The notes: generated by a model from the letters alone, not told the origin. Counted from the first letter of the stretch, positions 20,601-28,850 are shown. The stretch: DNA of 61,963 nucleotides from Ruminococcus sp. (GCA_022511005.1 JAFLSJ010000003.1:1-61963), one strand, 5' to 3'. Program-made: numbers and translations.

Positions 20601-21000
20601 GCTTACCTCAAATCTCAGAATGAACGGACTTGTACTTAATGATATTGAGGTTGTGGAGGGTATGGACAAAACAGGAAGCGGTAAATATATACCTGTCAGT
20701 ATAAAAAGCGGAATACCTACATCTTCAAAAAGTCTAGCAAGCTTAGAGCAAATGGGTCATATCTTTAATAAAATAGATGAAATAATAACAAAAATGGCAG
20801 AAGATTTATACGACGGAGAAATTTCTGCAAAGCCCATTAAGGGTAAAAACCATAACGGCTGTGAATATTGCCTTTACAGCTCTGTATGTAATTATAAAAA
20901 CGGCAAAGGCAAATATAAATATGCAGAAAATTTCAGCGCAAAAGAAGTTATGGAAAAGCTAAATGCAGAATACACAAAGGAGGAGAGTGAAAATGAGTAG
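17641..21000 (+). CDS. addB: ATP-dependent helicase/nuclease subunit AddB
   Basis: AddB is one half of the AddAB end-processing machine, the Firmicute counterpart of RecBCD. It resects double-strand breaks up to a Chi site for RecA loading. The protein has 1119 residues. Walker A reads GKSRTGKTSY at residues 8-17. The C-terminal nuclease domain holds VVDYKTGKKEF near residue 919. The iron-sulfur cysteines appear as one Cys near residue 761 and the C-terminal NGCEYCLYSSVC near 1077. AGGGGGA precedes the ATG. The last 8 bases overlap addA, so the two are co-translated. Confidence 0.95.
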   Translation: MLNFILGKSRTGKTSYVINLLAKLSENGNKKIMIIVPDQVSFDTEKSFLKLLGPKLCRNIQVFGFTRLCDYIFSQTGNFRNNPIDDGTRKIIMSLAIEQVSDNLELFSQKKGRLSLIDLMVASYMECAKCNITPDMLLETSKLVDEETLSKKLTETAYILKAYDAIISNTYIDPCEDLTKAGEILRENNIFSDYIIALDSFSSFTAQQYSVIECLMKDSKDFYVSLALDYNEVLPSDCFKNAFDTQNKIINMAEKNSVKINESVLLKESYIINSQELIFLEENLYRNSKEHYKEIPKDLHIVKCNDIYEEAEFVSNNIKKLVIENNYRYKEIAVICRNAEKYKSYILSALTKNDIPCFTDYPEDIYIKPVIRLVCSAFSCIINNFEREDVLSLLKTSLTDNTFEEIATFENYLFIWNINRNGFNSEFENNPRGFSSNFSDNDKAELKIAEKVRNSVIAPLTSFKEKCKDATGAEISKAVYELLVSLNVPDSLDKLYDELEAQGKIDLAAQQIRLWNILMTVLDKMTAVLDNTKISAKKYFDLLSIQFENVQISEIPQSVDSVQFGDAHKIRPEEIKAVFLIGANEGEFPAVSSTSGVFTETERKQLALVDLPFENSAEEQSYYEKFLAYSCITAPSEKLWVIYTSSNSEGDTVAPSEFVVDILSIFPQIKITEPAFENTENKLWSEISAFEYLARNFKTKSDFNNQLKKYFSENKKYSSRINTIDRVLENKPIKLENKETAERLFGNNLNLSASQIEKFNLCAFQYFCTYGLRVKDRRPAAIDNLEFGTITHYIFEKFLKMHPKETLKDLSVDDIKSDIDKIYEDYANENLGGLENKTKRFLNLFDRMKENSFELINHMILELSQSDFSPVDFELKIGGDIKAYTLKLPTGHNISVIGSVDRVDLMEKQGNKYIRVVDYKTGKKEFSLSDVLYGLNLQMLIYLHAIEKNGIERYGKNIVPSGILYLYSTADPVSFDVGTEQSKIDKKLTSNLRMNGLVLNDIEVVEGMDKTGSGKYIPVSIKSGIPTSSKSLASLEQMGHIFNKIDEIITKMAEDLYDGEISAKPIKGKNHNGCEYCLYSSVCNYKNGKGKYKYAENFSAKEVMEKLNAEYTKEESENE

Positions 21001-24000
21001 AAAGTGGACGGAAAATCAGCATAATGCAATTTACGCTACTAACGGATCTGTTCTTGTTTCAGCGGCGGCAGGCTCAGGAAAAACAGCAGTACTTGTTGAA
21101 CGAATTATCAAGCTTATAACCCGTGAAAACTCTCCCGTGGATGTTGACAGATTGCTTGTAGTAACCTTTACCCGTGCGGCGGCGGCAGAAATGAAAGAAA
21201 GAGTAACACAGGCTCTAAATAAACTCTTGAGTGCTGACCCTTTTAATAAAAATCTTTTACTTCAAAAGCAAAAGATGTTCAAGGCAAATATTTCTACAAT
21301 AGACAGCTTTTGTATAGATATAGCAAGAGAATATTTTTATACTTTAAATATTAAGCAGGATTTCAGAATTGCAGACGACAGGGAGCTATCAGTTTTAAAA
21401 AATGATGCAATGGAAGATACTCTCGAGCATTTTTATAATGATAACAGTAAAGATTTCAATTTGCTTGTAAAATCTTTTTCTTCTCCAAAGAATGATAATA
21501 CTATTGTAGAAGTAATAGACAGAGTTTACAGCTTTTTGCTTTCACACCCTTTTCCTGATATCTGGCAATCGGAAAAGATTTTAATGTATGATGATTTCAG
21601 CGATGTATCAGAGACAGTGTGGGGAAAAGAAATTATAAATTATACTAAATCAGCAGTAGATTATTGTGCTGATGCCTGCTCGTCCGCACTTTCTCTTATT
21701 TCAGAAAATGACCTGCTTATAGGTACTAATCCTCATAAGCTTTTTACCGCATATAAAAGTGACCTTGAAAAAATATCAGAGCTTCTTTGTCAAGGGAATT
21801 GGGATAAAATAGCTTTAACTTTAAATGAGTTTAAGTTCGGTACACTTAGATTTCCCAAAAAATTTGAAGATGAAGAATTAACAAATCAAATTAAAATTTT
21901 AAGAGAAAATGTGAAAGGTACATTGTCATCAGTCCAAAAGCTGTTTTGCTGGAATAATGAAGAATGTAAGGCGGATATAGATTATCTTTATCCTATAGTA
22001 AGAAAGCTTTTCCAATGTGTAAATTATTACAGAAACAAAATTGAGGAATATAAACTGAAAAAAAATATTGCTGATTTTTCCGATATTGAGCATTACATAA
22101 TAAAGTTGTTTGTAAAAGGCTATGATGAAAACAAAAAGCCTGTTCTTACAGATACTGCAAAGGAAGTATCAAAAAGATTTGATTACATAATGGTAGATGA
22201 ATGTCAGGATGTAAACGAAGTTCAGGACCTTATTTTCAGAGCAATCAGTAAGGAAGAAGAAAATCTCTTTATGGTAGGCGATGTTAAACAGAGTATTTAC
22301 AGTTTTCGTCAGGCAATGCCGGAGATTTTTCTTTCAAGAAAAGATGCCTACAAGATTTATAATGAAGAAGAGGATAATTATCCGTCTAAAATTATTTTAG
22401 ATAAAAATTTCAGAAGCAGAAAAAGTGTTGCCCACGGGATAAACTTTATCTTCTCACGCCTTATGTCAAAAGAAGTTGGTGATATGGAGTATTCAGATGA
22501 AGAAATACTCAACGCTGCCGCAGAGTTTCCCGAAACAGATGATTTTGCATTAAATTTTGCTTTAATTGACAGAGATGATTTTTCTGACGATATTGATTTT
22601 ACAGTGCTGGAAGCAAGGTATATTGCCCTGCAAATTCAGGAAATGGTGCTGTCAAAATATCAGATAGCAGAAAACGGAAGCCGGCGTGATATTAGATACA
22701 GCGATTTTGCAATTCTGCTCAGGAGTACAACCCGAACAGCAGAAACTTATGTAAATGAGCTTATGTCAATGGGTGTTCCTGCATATTCGGAAACAAAGGG
22801 CAGTTTTTTTGAGGCTGACGAAATTAAAGTTATGCTTAACTTTTTGCGTGTGCTTGATAATCCCGTTTTGGATATTCCTCTTTTGTCTGTTATGATGAGT
22901 CCTATTTACGGCTTTACAGCTGATGAAATGGCAGAAATAAAATGCAGAGGAAAATTTTATAATCTTTATTCTGCTGTTTTATCTTATGCAGAGAAAAACG
23001 GTGGAAAATCGGCAGGGTTTTTAAAAGAAATTTCAAATCTGCGAACCTTTTCCGTAACAAACAGCGTTGAAGATTTATTAAAGGAAATCTATAATATTAC
23101 AGGCTATCAGTCTGTCGTCAGTGCAGTAGAGGAACGACCAAATGCAGTTAAAAACTTAAACTTGCTCTGCGAATATGCGTCACAGTATGAATTAAACGGA
23201 TATAAAGGACTTTCAGCTTTTATTCATTATCTTGATAAAATTAAAGAGTGCGGTTCTGATTTTGAATCAGGCTCACTTGTAAATGGTGAAATTACAAACA
23301 CAGTACAGGTAATGAGTATTCATAAAAGTAAAGGTCTTGAATTTCCTGTTTGCTTTTTGGCAGCAACCTCAAGAGGTTTCAATAAAAACGATTTGAAAAA
23401 AGATGTTTTACTTCATTCCGATTTAGGTATAGGTGTTAAAAAGAGAGAAAATCTCTGCCGATATACCACAATGCCCAGAGAAGGCGTTGCGTTGGAGATT
23501 TCAAAAAGTCAGATGTCTGAGGAGCTTAGAGTTTTGTATGTAGCTTTAACAAGAGCAAAAGAAAAACTCTATGTTATTAATTCTCAAAAAAATCCTATAA
23601 AATATCTTGAAGAACTGTCTCTCAAAATCAACTTAGACGGGAATATTTCTTCCTATTCGGTAAAAAATGCAGACTCTATTTCTGATTGGATGTTTATGTG
23701 TATGCTTGCTTATACATCATTTTCAGGAAATTTATTAAACGAAGTCAAAAGAATTATGCCTGATCAAAAGCAATGCTCAGAGCCTGAAAATGATAAATAT
23801 CCCTGGAATATTATGTATATAAATAAAGAGGTTTGTGATTTAGAAAATTTTGAGGGTATTATTTCCCCGGAAATTTTTACTAACAGCGATTTTCTTTCAT
23901 CTGAACCCGATAATGATTTTATAAACATTCTTAAAGAAAGAATAAACTTTAAATATAAATATTCGCCGTTAATTAAACTTCCCACAAAGGTTTCAGCCTC

Positions 24001-24589
24001 AGATATTGCTCATAAAGATGCTGAGAGATTTTTCTCAAAGGTTTTGCAAAGACCTAACTTTATGTCAAAGGAATCTTTAACTGCAACTCAAAGGGGAACG
24101 GCCTTTCATAAGTTTTTGCAGTATTGTGATTTTGCAAATGCAAAGGAAAATTCTGAAAAAGAAATAAATCGCTTAAAAGACTTAAATTATCTATCGGAAG
24201 CAGAAGCACAGGCAATTTCTTATGATGAAGTTTCAAAATTTATGGAAAGTTCTCTTGCACAAAAAATTCTTATGTCAAAAGAGGTGTTGAGAGAATTTCG
24301 ATTTATGACATATATAAATGCAGAAGATTTTGACAATACAGTATCACAAGATTTTGCAGAAGAAAAAATCCTTTTGCAAGGTGCCGTTGACCTTGCATTT
24401 GAAGAGGACGGTCAGCTTGTAATTGTTGATTATAAAACAGACAGAGTAAAGGATATAAATCAGCTTAAGAAGATGTATTTAAAACAGCTTTCTCTTTATA
24501 AAACGGCAATGGAAAGCTGTACCGATTATAAGGTGAAAGAATGTATAATCTTTTCTCTTTATCTGGGCGATTATATTTCAATAAAGTAA
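20993..24589 (+). CDS. addA: ATP-dependent helicase/nuclease subunit AddA
   Basis: AddA is the UvrD-like helicase and nuclease partner of AddB. ATG 20993 is chosen because AAAGGAGGAG precedes it, giving 1198 residues. Walker A: SAAAGSGKTAVLVERI near residue 22. Walker B: YIMVDECQDVNEVQ near 398. Further helicase motifs are VGDVKQSIYSFRQA near 426, MSIHKSKGLEFP near 774 and EELRVLYVALTRAKEKLYV near 843. The C-terminal nuclease motif is LVIVDYKTDRVKD near 1141. All motifs needed for helicase and nuclease activity are present. Confidence 0.96.
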   Translation: MSRKWTENQHNAIYATNGSVLVSAAAGSGKTAVLVERIIKLITRENSPVDVDRLLVVTFTRAAAAEMKERVTQALNKLLSADPFNKNLLLQKQKMFKANISTIDSFCIDIAREYFYTLNIKQDFRIADDRELSVLKNDAMEDTLEHFYNDNSKDFNLLVKSFSSPKNDNTIVEVIDRVYSFLLSHPFPDIWQSEKILMYDDFSDVSETVWGKEIINYTKSAVDYCADACSSALSLISENDLLIGTNPHKLFTAYKSDLEKISELLCQGNWDKIALTLNEFKFGTLRFPKKFEDEELTNQIKILRENVKGTLSSVQKLFCWNNEECKADIDYLYPIVRKLFQCVNYYRNKIEEYKLKKNIADFSDIEHYIIKLFVKGYDENKKPVLTDTAKEVSKRFDYIMVDECQDVNEVQDLIFRAISKEEENLFMVGDVKQSIYSFRQAMPEIFLSRKDAYKIYNEEEDNYPSKIILDKNFRSRKSVAHGINFIFSRLMSKEVGDMEYSDEEILNAAAEFPETDDFALNFALIDRDDFSDDIDFTVLEARYIALQIQEMVLSKYQIAENGSRRDIRYSDFAILLRSTTRTAETYVNELMSMGVPAYSETKGSFFEADEIKVMLNFLRVLDNPVLDIPLLSVMMSPIYGFTADEMAEIKCRGKFYNLYSAVLSYAEKNGGKSAGFLKEISNLRTFSVTNSVEDLLKEIYNITGYQSVVSAVEERPNAVKNLNLLCEYASQYELNGYKGLSAFIHYLDKIKECGSDFESGSLVNGEITNTVQVMSIHKSKGLEFPVCFLAATSRGFNKNDLKKDVLLHSDLGIGVKKRENLCRYTTMPREGVALEISKSQMSEELRVLYVALTRAKEKLYVINSQKNPIKYLEELSLKINLDGNISSYSVKNADSISDWMFMCMLAYTSFSGNLLNEVKRIMPDQKQCSEPENDKYPWNIMYINKEVCDLENFEGIISPEIFTNSDFLSSEPDNDFINILKERINFKYKYSPLIKLPTKVSASDIAHKDAERFFSKVLQRPNFMSKESLTATQRGTAFHKFLQYCDFANAKENSEKEINRLKDLNYLSEAEAQAISYDEVSKFMESSLAQKILMSKEVLREFRFMTYINAEDFDNTVSQDFAEEKILLQGAVDLAFEEDGQLVIVDYKTDRVKDINQLKKMYLKQLSLYKTAMESCTDYKVKECIIFSLYLGDYISIK

Positions 24590-24619
24590 AAGTTTTGTTG
24601 AAAACTACAAAAGTCTTAT

Positions 24620-24732
24620 TTGAGAAAATTAAAAGTTTTTGCGTCGCTTTTTCAAAAAGCGACCGAGGTTCAAAGGGCGAGAAGCCCTTTGTCGCAGTCT
24701 GTGACCGCGAAATCTAACTTGTTATTAAAAAA
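24620..24732 (+). repeat. Structured intergenic repeat, family A, copy 2
   Basis: The order is TGAGAAAATTAAAAGTTTTT, a GTCGCTTTTTC/AAAAAGCGAC hairpin, CGAGGTT, a CAAAGGGC/GCCCTTTG hairpin, GTCGCAGTC, a closing part, and TTATTAAAAAAA. It is the clearest copy beside the one near 59902, and lies 30 bases after addA. Confidence 0.85.
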
Positions 24733-24756
24733 ATCGGGCGAACATTGTTCGCCCGA
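24727..24756 (-). terminator. pyrB terminator
   Basis: TCGGGCGAAC pairs with GTTCGCCCGA around four bases. On the minus strand it is followed by seven T, and it lies 20 bases after the pyrB stop. Confidence 0.9.
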
Positions 24757-24775
24757 CTGCTTTAGTATTATTAAA

Positions 24776-25846
24776 TTATTCAATTATATGGTCGCAGTAA
24801 TTACAAATTAAATGACCGTCGTTTCCGTAATGACAGTGACTTTTTAAATAATTTTCTGTTGTTGTAATACAGTTTCTGTTTCTGCATCTGCTGTTTGTAA
24901 GCTGTGGTTTATAATAATCAAATGCAAAGTCTTTATCGTTAAGTAAAAGATATATTAAAGCCATTCTGCCGTACATTCCGTAAACTGCCTGTTTAAAGTA
25001 GCAGGCTCTTGGATCGTCATCAACCTTAACATCAATTTCATCAACTCTCGGAAGCGGGTGAAGTACAACCATATCCTTTTTAGCAAGTGCCATTTTAGCA
25101 GTATCAAGAACAAAAATACCCTTTTGTTCCTCATATTCTTTCTGTGTAGCAAATCTTTCCTGTTGAATTCTTGTCATATATAAAACATCAAGCTCAGGAA
25201 TTGCCTCTTTAAGACTTCTTACTTCTTTGTATTCACAGCCTGCTTTCTTTAAAGAATCCTTAATATATTGAGGAATTGTAAGTGCCTTAGTTGAAATGAG
25301 CACAAACTTGTTATTTTCAAAATGTGACATTGTTTTAATAAGGGAGTGAACGGTTCTTCCGTTTAATAAATCACCGCATAAACCGATTGTCAGGTCAGTT
25401 AATCTGCCTTTTTCATTACTTAAAGTAATAACATCTGTTAAGGTTTGTGTCGGATGAAAATGTCCTCCGTCACCGCCGTTGATAACGGGAACTGTACTGA
25501 ACATTGAAGCCGCCTTTGCAGAACCCTCCGCAGGATGACGCATTGCAATAATATCTGCATAACCGCTTACAATAGTAATGGTGTCCTTTAAATTTTCGCC
25601 TTTTGAAACAGATGAATTCATCGGATTGTCAAAGCCGATAGTTTGTCCGCCTAATCTAATCATTGCAGTCTGGAAAGACATCTGAGTTCTTGTACTTGGC
25701 TCATAAAATAAAGTAGCAAGAATTTTACCGTCACAAGCGTGCTGATATTCTTCGGGGTTTTTCATAATCTCTTCCGAAAGAGATATAACCTTTTCAAGCT
25801 GACTTCTGCTTAAATTCTCTAAATCAATAATGTGTTTTTCTTTCAT
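24776..25846 (-). CDS. pyrB: Aspartate carbamoyltransferase with C-terminal PyrI-like zinc domain
   Basis: This enzyme makes carbamoyl-aspartate, the committed step of pyrimidine synthesis. The catalytic core (about residues 1-310) has the carbamoyl-phosphate motif FYEPSTRTQMSF near 48, HPAEGS near 104 and HPLPRVDEI near 262. The protein is 356 residues, about 45 longer than a lone PyrB. The tail carries four cysteines, Cys321-x4-Cys326-x21-Cys348-x2-Cys351, in the context CRNRNCIT and CNYC. This closely matches the zinc domain that ends the regulatory subunit PyrI (C-x4-C-x~23-C-x2-C, NCI). The nucleotide-binding part of PyrI is absent. The tail probably helps assemble trimers; allosteric control is unlikely. 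Confidence 0.93.
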   Translation of the reverse strand: MKEKHIIDLENLSRSQLEKVISLSEEIMKNPEEYQHACDGKILATLFYEPSTRTQMSFQTAMIRLGGQTIGFDNPMNSSVSKGENLKDTITIVSGYADIIAMRHPAEGSAKAASMFSTVPVINGGDGGHFHPTQTLTDVITLSNEKGRLTDLTIGLCGDLLNGRTVHSLIKTMSHFENNKFVLISTKALTIPQYIKDSLKKAGCEYKEVRSLKEAIPELDVLYMTRIQQERFATQKEYEEQKGIFVLDTAKMALAKKDMVVLHPLPRVDEIDVKVDDDPRACYFKQAVYGMYGRMALIYLLLNDKDFAFDYYKPQLTNSRCRNRNCITTTENYLKSHCHYGNDGHLICNYCDHIIE

Positions 25847-25874
25847 TCAATCATCCGCTTTCAATATTTTCTCT

Positions 25875-25903
25875 ATTTTATCAAAATTTGACTAAAAATA
25901 CAA
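25875..25903 (-). promoter_or_regulatory. Possible pyrB promoter (minus strand)
   Basis: On the minus strand TTGTAT and TAAAAT are 17 bases apart, about 30 bases before the pyrB start. Confidence 0.5.
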
Positions 25904-25982
25904 TATTTATTTCCTAAAATATAATGTGATTTTAAAATTAAAAAAGTTTTCGGCGCATATAATATTTCAAGGAGATGATATT

Positions 25983-26450
25983 ATGTTTAAAAAGAAAGTA
26001 TTGCCAATAATAATTGCTTTGGCAATTCCGCTTGCGGTAGGAGGTTTGTCAGGTCTTTTAATCTCAGATTCAATGGGGTTTTATGATAATATAAATAAAC
26101 CGCCGTTAGCACCTCCGGGAATAGTATTCCCAATAGTCTGGTCGATTTTATATATACTTATGGGAATATCCTCGTATCTTGTCTGGAAAGAAAAAACACC
26201 TGAATCAAGAATGGCACTTTACATTTACGGTATTCAGCTTGTCCTAAATTTTGTATGGCCGCTTATATTCTTTAATGCTCAGATGTTCTTCTTAGCATTT
26301 ATTTGGCTTTTAATTTTGTTAGGTGTAGTAATTTATATGACTTCAAAATTTTTAAAAGTTAACCCCATTGCAGGATTGTTGCAAATTCCCTATATACTAT
26401 GGCTTATTTTTGCAGCTTATCTGAACTTTTTTGTATTCTTCCTTAACTAA
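25983..26450 (+). CDS. tspO: TspO/MBR family membrane protein
   Basis: TspO proteins are five-helix membrane proteins that bind porphyrins and related ligands. ATG 25983 follows CAAGGAGAT and gives 155 residues, the family length. Five hydrophobic segments are visible. The signature NKPPLAPPGIVFPIVWSILYILMG (residues 36-59) is the conserved TspO block with its Pro and Trp residues, and NFVWPLIFF near residue 95 is the other. Its job in a strict anaerobe is unclear; stress or tetrapyrrole handling has been proposed for relatives. The 3' end overlaps the oppositely oriented trmO by 8 bases. Confidence 0.9.
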   Translation: MFKKKVLPIIIALAIPLAVGGLSGLLISDSMGFYDNINKPPLAPPGIVFPIVWSILYILMGISSYLVWKEKTPESRMALYIYGIQLVLNFVWPLIFFNAQMFFLAFIWLLILLGVVIYMTSKFLKVNPIAGLLQIPYILWLIFAAYLNFFVFFLN

Positions 26451-27132
26451 GTTTTGTGATGTTGCAGACTGTGAGTGTATTCTTTTTTACAAAAAATTGT
26501 ATTTCAAAATTGTCAAATTCCATTTTGTAAATTCTGTTTTCATCATTTTGATATCCCGGGCGAGGGTCGTTTGACAAAATTTCAATAAGTCCTTTTTGTT
26601 TATCTTTTGGTATAATATCAAGAAAACTTTTTTCAAAATCAACCTGTAAACAACCGTCAGTATTCTGTAAAGCAAATCCGCCTGTTGCGTTTGTGTGACA
26701 GTCAGTATAGGGAAGATAAGGTTTAATATCAATGATAGGTGTCTTGTCCATTAAGTCAGCACCTTTTACATAAAGTACAGGTCCGTTATCCTTATCAAAT
26801 TCAATTTTACAAAGTTCAACTGATGAAATACCAATGTTGTTTGGTCTAAAAGGAGAGCGTGTTGCAAATACTCCCATTCTCTTGTTACCGCCTAACTTGG
26901 GCGGTCTAACGGTTGGAGTCCATTCTTTATGGGTAGCTTCTGAAAACTGCCAAATTATCCATATATAAGAGTATTCCTCAAGTCCTCTGAATGCTTCCTT
27001 AACTCTGTATTCAGGTTCAAAAATTATTTTAGAAGTTAAATCATTGCATAGTCCGCTTTGTCTTGGAACACCGAACTTAGTTTTAAAATCATTTTCAATA
27101 TGAGCAATTATTTTGTATTTGTATTCATTCAT
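26443..27132 (-). CDS. trmO: tRNA (N6-threonylcarbamoyl-A37) methyltransferase TrmO family
   Basis: TrmO (YaeB/TsaA family) methylates threonylcarbamoyl-adenosine at position 37 of tRNA-Thr using S-adenosylmethionine. The 229-residue protein starts with the typical YKIIAHIENDFKTKFGVPRQSGL. LEEYSYIWIIWQFSEA follows near residue 51. The core signature is GVFATRSPFRPNNIGISSVEL near 87, and DIKPYLPYTDC near 135. All are conserved in the single-domain YaeB fold. AAGGTGAT precedes the ATG. Confidence 0.92.
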   Translation of the reverse strand: MNEYKYKIIAHIENDFKTKFGVPRQSGLCNDLTSKIIFEPEYRVKEAFRGLEEYSYIWIIWQFSEATHKEWTPTVRPPKLGGNKRMGVFATRSPFRPNNIGISSVELCKIEFDKDNGPVLYVKGADLMDKTPIIDIKPYLPYTDCHTNATGGFALQNTDGCLQVDFEKSFLDIIPKDKQKGLIEILSNDPRPGYQNDENRIYKMEFDNFEIQFFVKKNTLTVCNITKLS

Positions 27133-27161
27133 ACAATCACCTTGAATAAAAACATATAAAG

Positions 27162-27188
27162 AAGTTGCAAGTCAATGACTTGCAACTT
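27162..27188. terminator. 27-base perfect hairpin after the four-helix-bundle gene
   Basis: AAGTTGCAAGTCA and TGACTTGCAACTT are exact complements around one base. It lies between trmO and the four-helix-bundle gene and can end the latter. Confidence 0.7.
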
Positions 27189-27205
27189 TAATTTTTAATG
27201 AAATA

Positions 27206-27559
27206 TTACTTATTTTGTTTAGCTGTTTTTACAGAAGAAATTAACATTCTGCGGATAGTGCCGCAAAGTTGCAAAATTAATTTGCTTTTCTCTTCTGATA
27301 AATATTTAGTTTCAAACAACAATTCTATCCAATATTCTGTTTCATAACATTCTTTTAAAGATATTTCAAGCTTTGAAATAAAATCAGCAGTTCCTTGTGC
27401 ATATTGGGCCTCATGAATGTTTGCTCCCACAGAAGTACCGCAACGCAAAAGTTGATTAATTAAAGGTGATGGAGTTTTTGAATTTTTAAGTTCTTTACAT
27501 AAAATAACAATTGTTTTAGCAAGTTCTTTTGATTTATCTCGTAAAATGCTTTTTGACAA
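27206..27559 (-). CDS. Four-helix-bundle protein (23S rRNA intervening-sequence/Avd-like family)
   Basis: The most likely start is TTG at 27557-27559, behind AGGTGA, giving 117 residues; GTG 27566-27568 is the alternative. The family pattern is clear: SKSILRDKSKELAKTIVILCKEL, then LINQLLRCGTSVGANIHEAQYAQ near residue 37, FISKLEISLKECYETEYWIELL, and a final LCGTIRRMLISSV. These PF05635 proteins were first found in 23S rRNA intervening sequences. They are related to the Avd protein of diversity-generating retroelements and bind nucleic acid as pentamers. No rRNA or reverse transcriptase is nearby. An unusual array of small hairpins lies directly upstream, at 27636-27751. Confidence 0.88.
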   Translation of the reverse strand: MSKSILRDKSKELAKTIVILCKELKNSKTPSPLINQLLRCGTSVGANIHEAQYAQGTADFISKLEISLKECYETEYWIELLFETKYLSEEKSKLILQLCGTIRRMLISSVKTAKQNK

Positions 27560-27635
27560 CTTCTTCACCTCATATAATACGGTTATATTTCAAACAGAGT
27601 TTAAAGTGATATTTTGCAAGGGCAAAAGTTATAAT

Positions 27636-27751
27636 GAAACCTTCGGTTTCAAGTGATGTTATATTCGTGCAAACTCGCCGCAGGCGAATCACTTGCCCGA
27701 AGGGCAATATAACCGGCAAAGCCGATATAACTCGTTGAAAACGAATATAAC
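27636..27751. repeat. Array of short hairpins spaced by a constant ATATAAC
   Basis: Six small stem-loops lie in 116 bases: GAAACC-TTCG-GTTTC; an outer AAGTGAT/ATCACTT arm enclosing TCGCC/GGCGA; GCCC-GAA-GGGC; CGGC-AAA-GCCG; TCGT/ACGA. The last three are each followed by ATATAAC (27707, 27725, 27745), at 18 and 20 base steps. One inverted copy, GTTATAT, lies at 27658. Stems vary while the linker stays constant. Confidence 0.8.
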
Positions 27752-27753
27752 TG

Positions 27754-27785
27754 AAAAAAACCTTGTCTTAAGACAAGGTTTTTTT
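27754..27785. terminator. tRNA-Leu terminator (bidirectional)
   Basis: AAAAAAACCTTGTCTT pairs with AAGACAAGGTTTTTTT, directly after the 3' end of the tRNA on the minus strand. Confidence 0.92.
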
Positions 27786-27786
27786 C

Positions 27787-27873
27787 TGGTGCCGGTGGCG
27801 GGACTTGAACCCGCACCCTATTGCTAGGAATGGATTTTGAGTCCACCTCGTCTGCCAATTCCAACACACCGGC
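27787..27873 (-). tRNA. tRNA-Leu (CAA anticodon)
   Basis: The minus strand gives an acceptor stem GCCGGTG paired with CACCGGC, then A and an encoded CCA. The anticodon arm GTGGA-CTCAAAA-TCCAT has the anticodon CAA, reading UUG. A long variable arm (CCTAGCAATAGG) is typical for a class II tRNA-Leu. The T-arm is GCGGG-TTCAAGT-CCCGC. The ORF on this strand that reads across the tRNA is an artefact. Confidence 0.97.
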
Positions 27874-28036
27874 GTATAGCGTTAATTATTATACAATACT
27901 GAGTATAAAAAATCAAGAAAAATTTTATTTATTTTCCAAAATAAAATTTATAAAGGTAAATTGATATAATATTTTATACAATAGATGTTATTTTTTTAAC
28001 AATATAGGAAAAAACAAAAATTTTTATATAATTTTA

Positions 28037-28065
28037 TTGCTTATAATTAGATTTTATATTATAAT
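28037..28065 (+). promoter_or_regulatory. Promoter of the purine cluster
   Basis: TTGCTT (28037-28042), 17 bases, TATAAT (28060-28065). The leader then holds a TTGTGTT/AACACAA inverted repeat (28081-28099) that could be an operator or hairpin. The rest of 27874-28142 is plain AT-rich DNA. I see no purine riboswitch. Confidence 0.6.
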
Positions 28066-28142
28066 TATCTTGTAAAATTATTGTGTTTAGATAACACAAA
28101 CTAATTAACATACATATAATGTTGGTTTTGGAGGATTGTCAA

Positions 28143-28850
28143 ATGGAAAAGAAAGAACAACTTTACGAAGGAAAAGCAAAAAAAGTATTTGCAACTGATA
28201 ACCCCGATTATTGCATTGTGTCTTATAAAGACGATGCAACTGCATTTAACGGCGAGAAAAAGGGTACTATTATCGGTAAAGGTGTAGTAAATAACAGAAT
28301 GAGCAACTTTATGTTTAAGCTTCTTGAAGAAAAAGGTATCGAAACCGATTTTGTAGAAGAATTAAACGACAGAGAAACAGTACTTAAAAAAGTAGAGATT
28401 GTTCCTCTTGAAGTTATTGTAAGAAATAAAGCCGCAGGCAGTCTTTCAAAGCGTTTAGGACTTCCCGAGGGTACAGTAATGAAGGTTCCCGTACTTGAGT
28501 TTTGCTATAAAGATGATGATTTAGGCGATCCAATGGTAAATGAATATCATATCCTCGCAGCAGAGCTTGCAACAAAGGAAGAAATTGATAAAATTTCAGA
28601 AATGGCATTAAAAATCAACGAAATTATGGTTGAATTTTTCAAAGAATGTAAGGTGGATTTAATCGACTTTAAAATTGAGTTCGGCCGTTTCCACGGTGAT
28701 GTTATTCTTGCAGATGAGATTTCACCTGATACATGCCGTTTCTGGGATGTTGACACTCAGGAAAAACTTGATAAAGACCGTTTCCGCAGAGATATGGGCG
28801 GAGTAGAAGAGGCTTATGCCGAAATGATGAAGAGAATAGGTCTTGCATAA
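28143..28850 (+). CDS. purC: Phosphoribosylaminoimidazole-succinocarboxamide synthase
   Basis: PurC joins CAIR and aspartate to make SAICAR in purine synthesis. ATG 28143 follows TTGGAGG and gives 235 residues, the usual length. Motifs: [13 protein letters not shown] at residue 7, the glycine-poor ATP region [14 protein letters not shown] near 29, [18 protein letters not shown] near 85, and the C-terminal DFKIEFGR near 175 and [14 protein letters not shown] near 190. It is the first gene of purC-purF-purB-purA-guaA. Confidence 0.96.
   Translation: MEKKEQLYEGKAKKVFATDNPDYCIVSYKDDATAFNGEKKGTIIGKGVVNNRMSNFMFKLLEEKGIETDFVEELNDRETVLKKVEIVPLEVIVRNKAAGSLSKRLGLPEGTVMKVPVLEFCYKDDDLGDPMVNEYHILAAELATKEEIDKISEMALKINEIMVEFFKECKVDLIDFKIEFGRFHGDVILADEISPDTCRFWDVDTQEKLDKDRFRRDMGGVEEAYAEMMKRIGLA

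Noticed and set aside
27636-27751. CRISPR array
   Set aside because: The constant unit is only 7 bases and the variable parts are self-complementary hairpins. No Cas gene is near.
27206-27752. Diversity-generating retroelement
   Set aside because: The four-helix-bundle protein resembles Avd, but there is no reverse transcriptase, template repeat or variable repeat nearby.
27649-27867. ORF of 72 codons on the minus strand across tRNA-Leu
   Set aside because: Its start (LELADEVDSKSIPSNRVRVQVPPPAP) is the translation of a tRNA-Leu gene, a frequent annotation artefact.
28066-28142. Purine riboswitch before purC
   Set aside because: The leader is only about 70 bases and lacks the conserved three-way-junction sequence of purine riboswitches.
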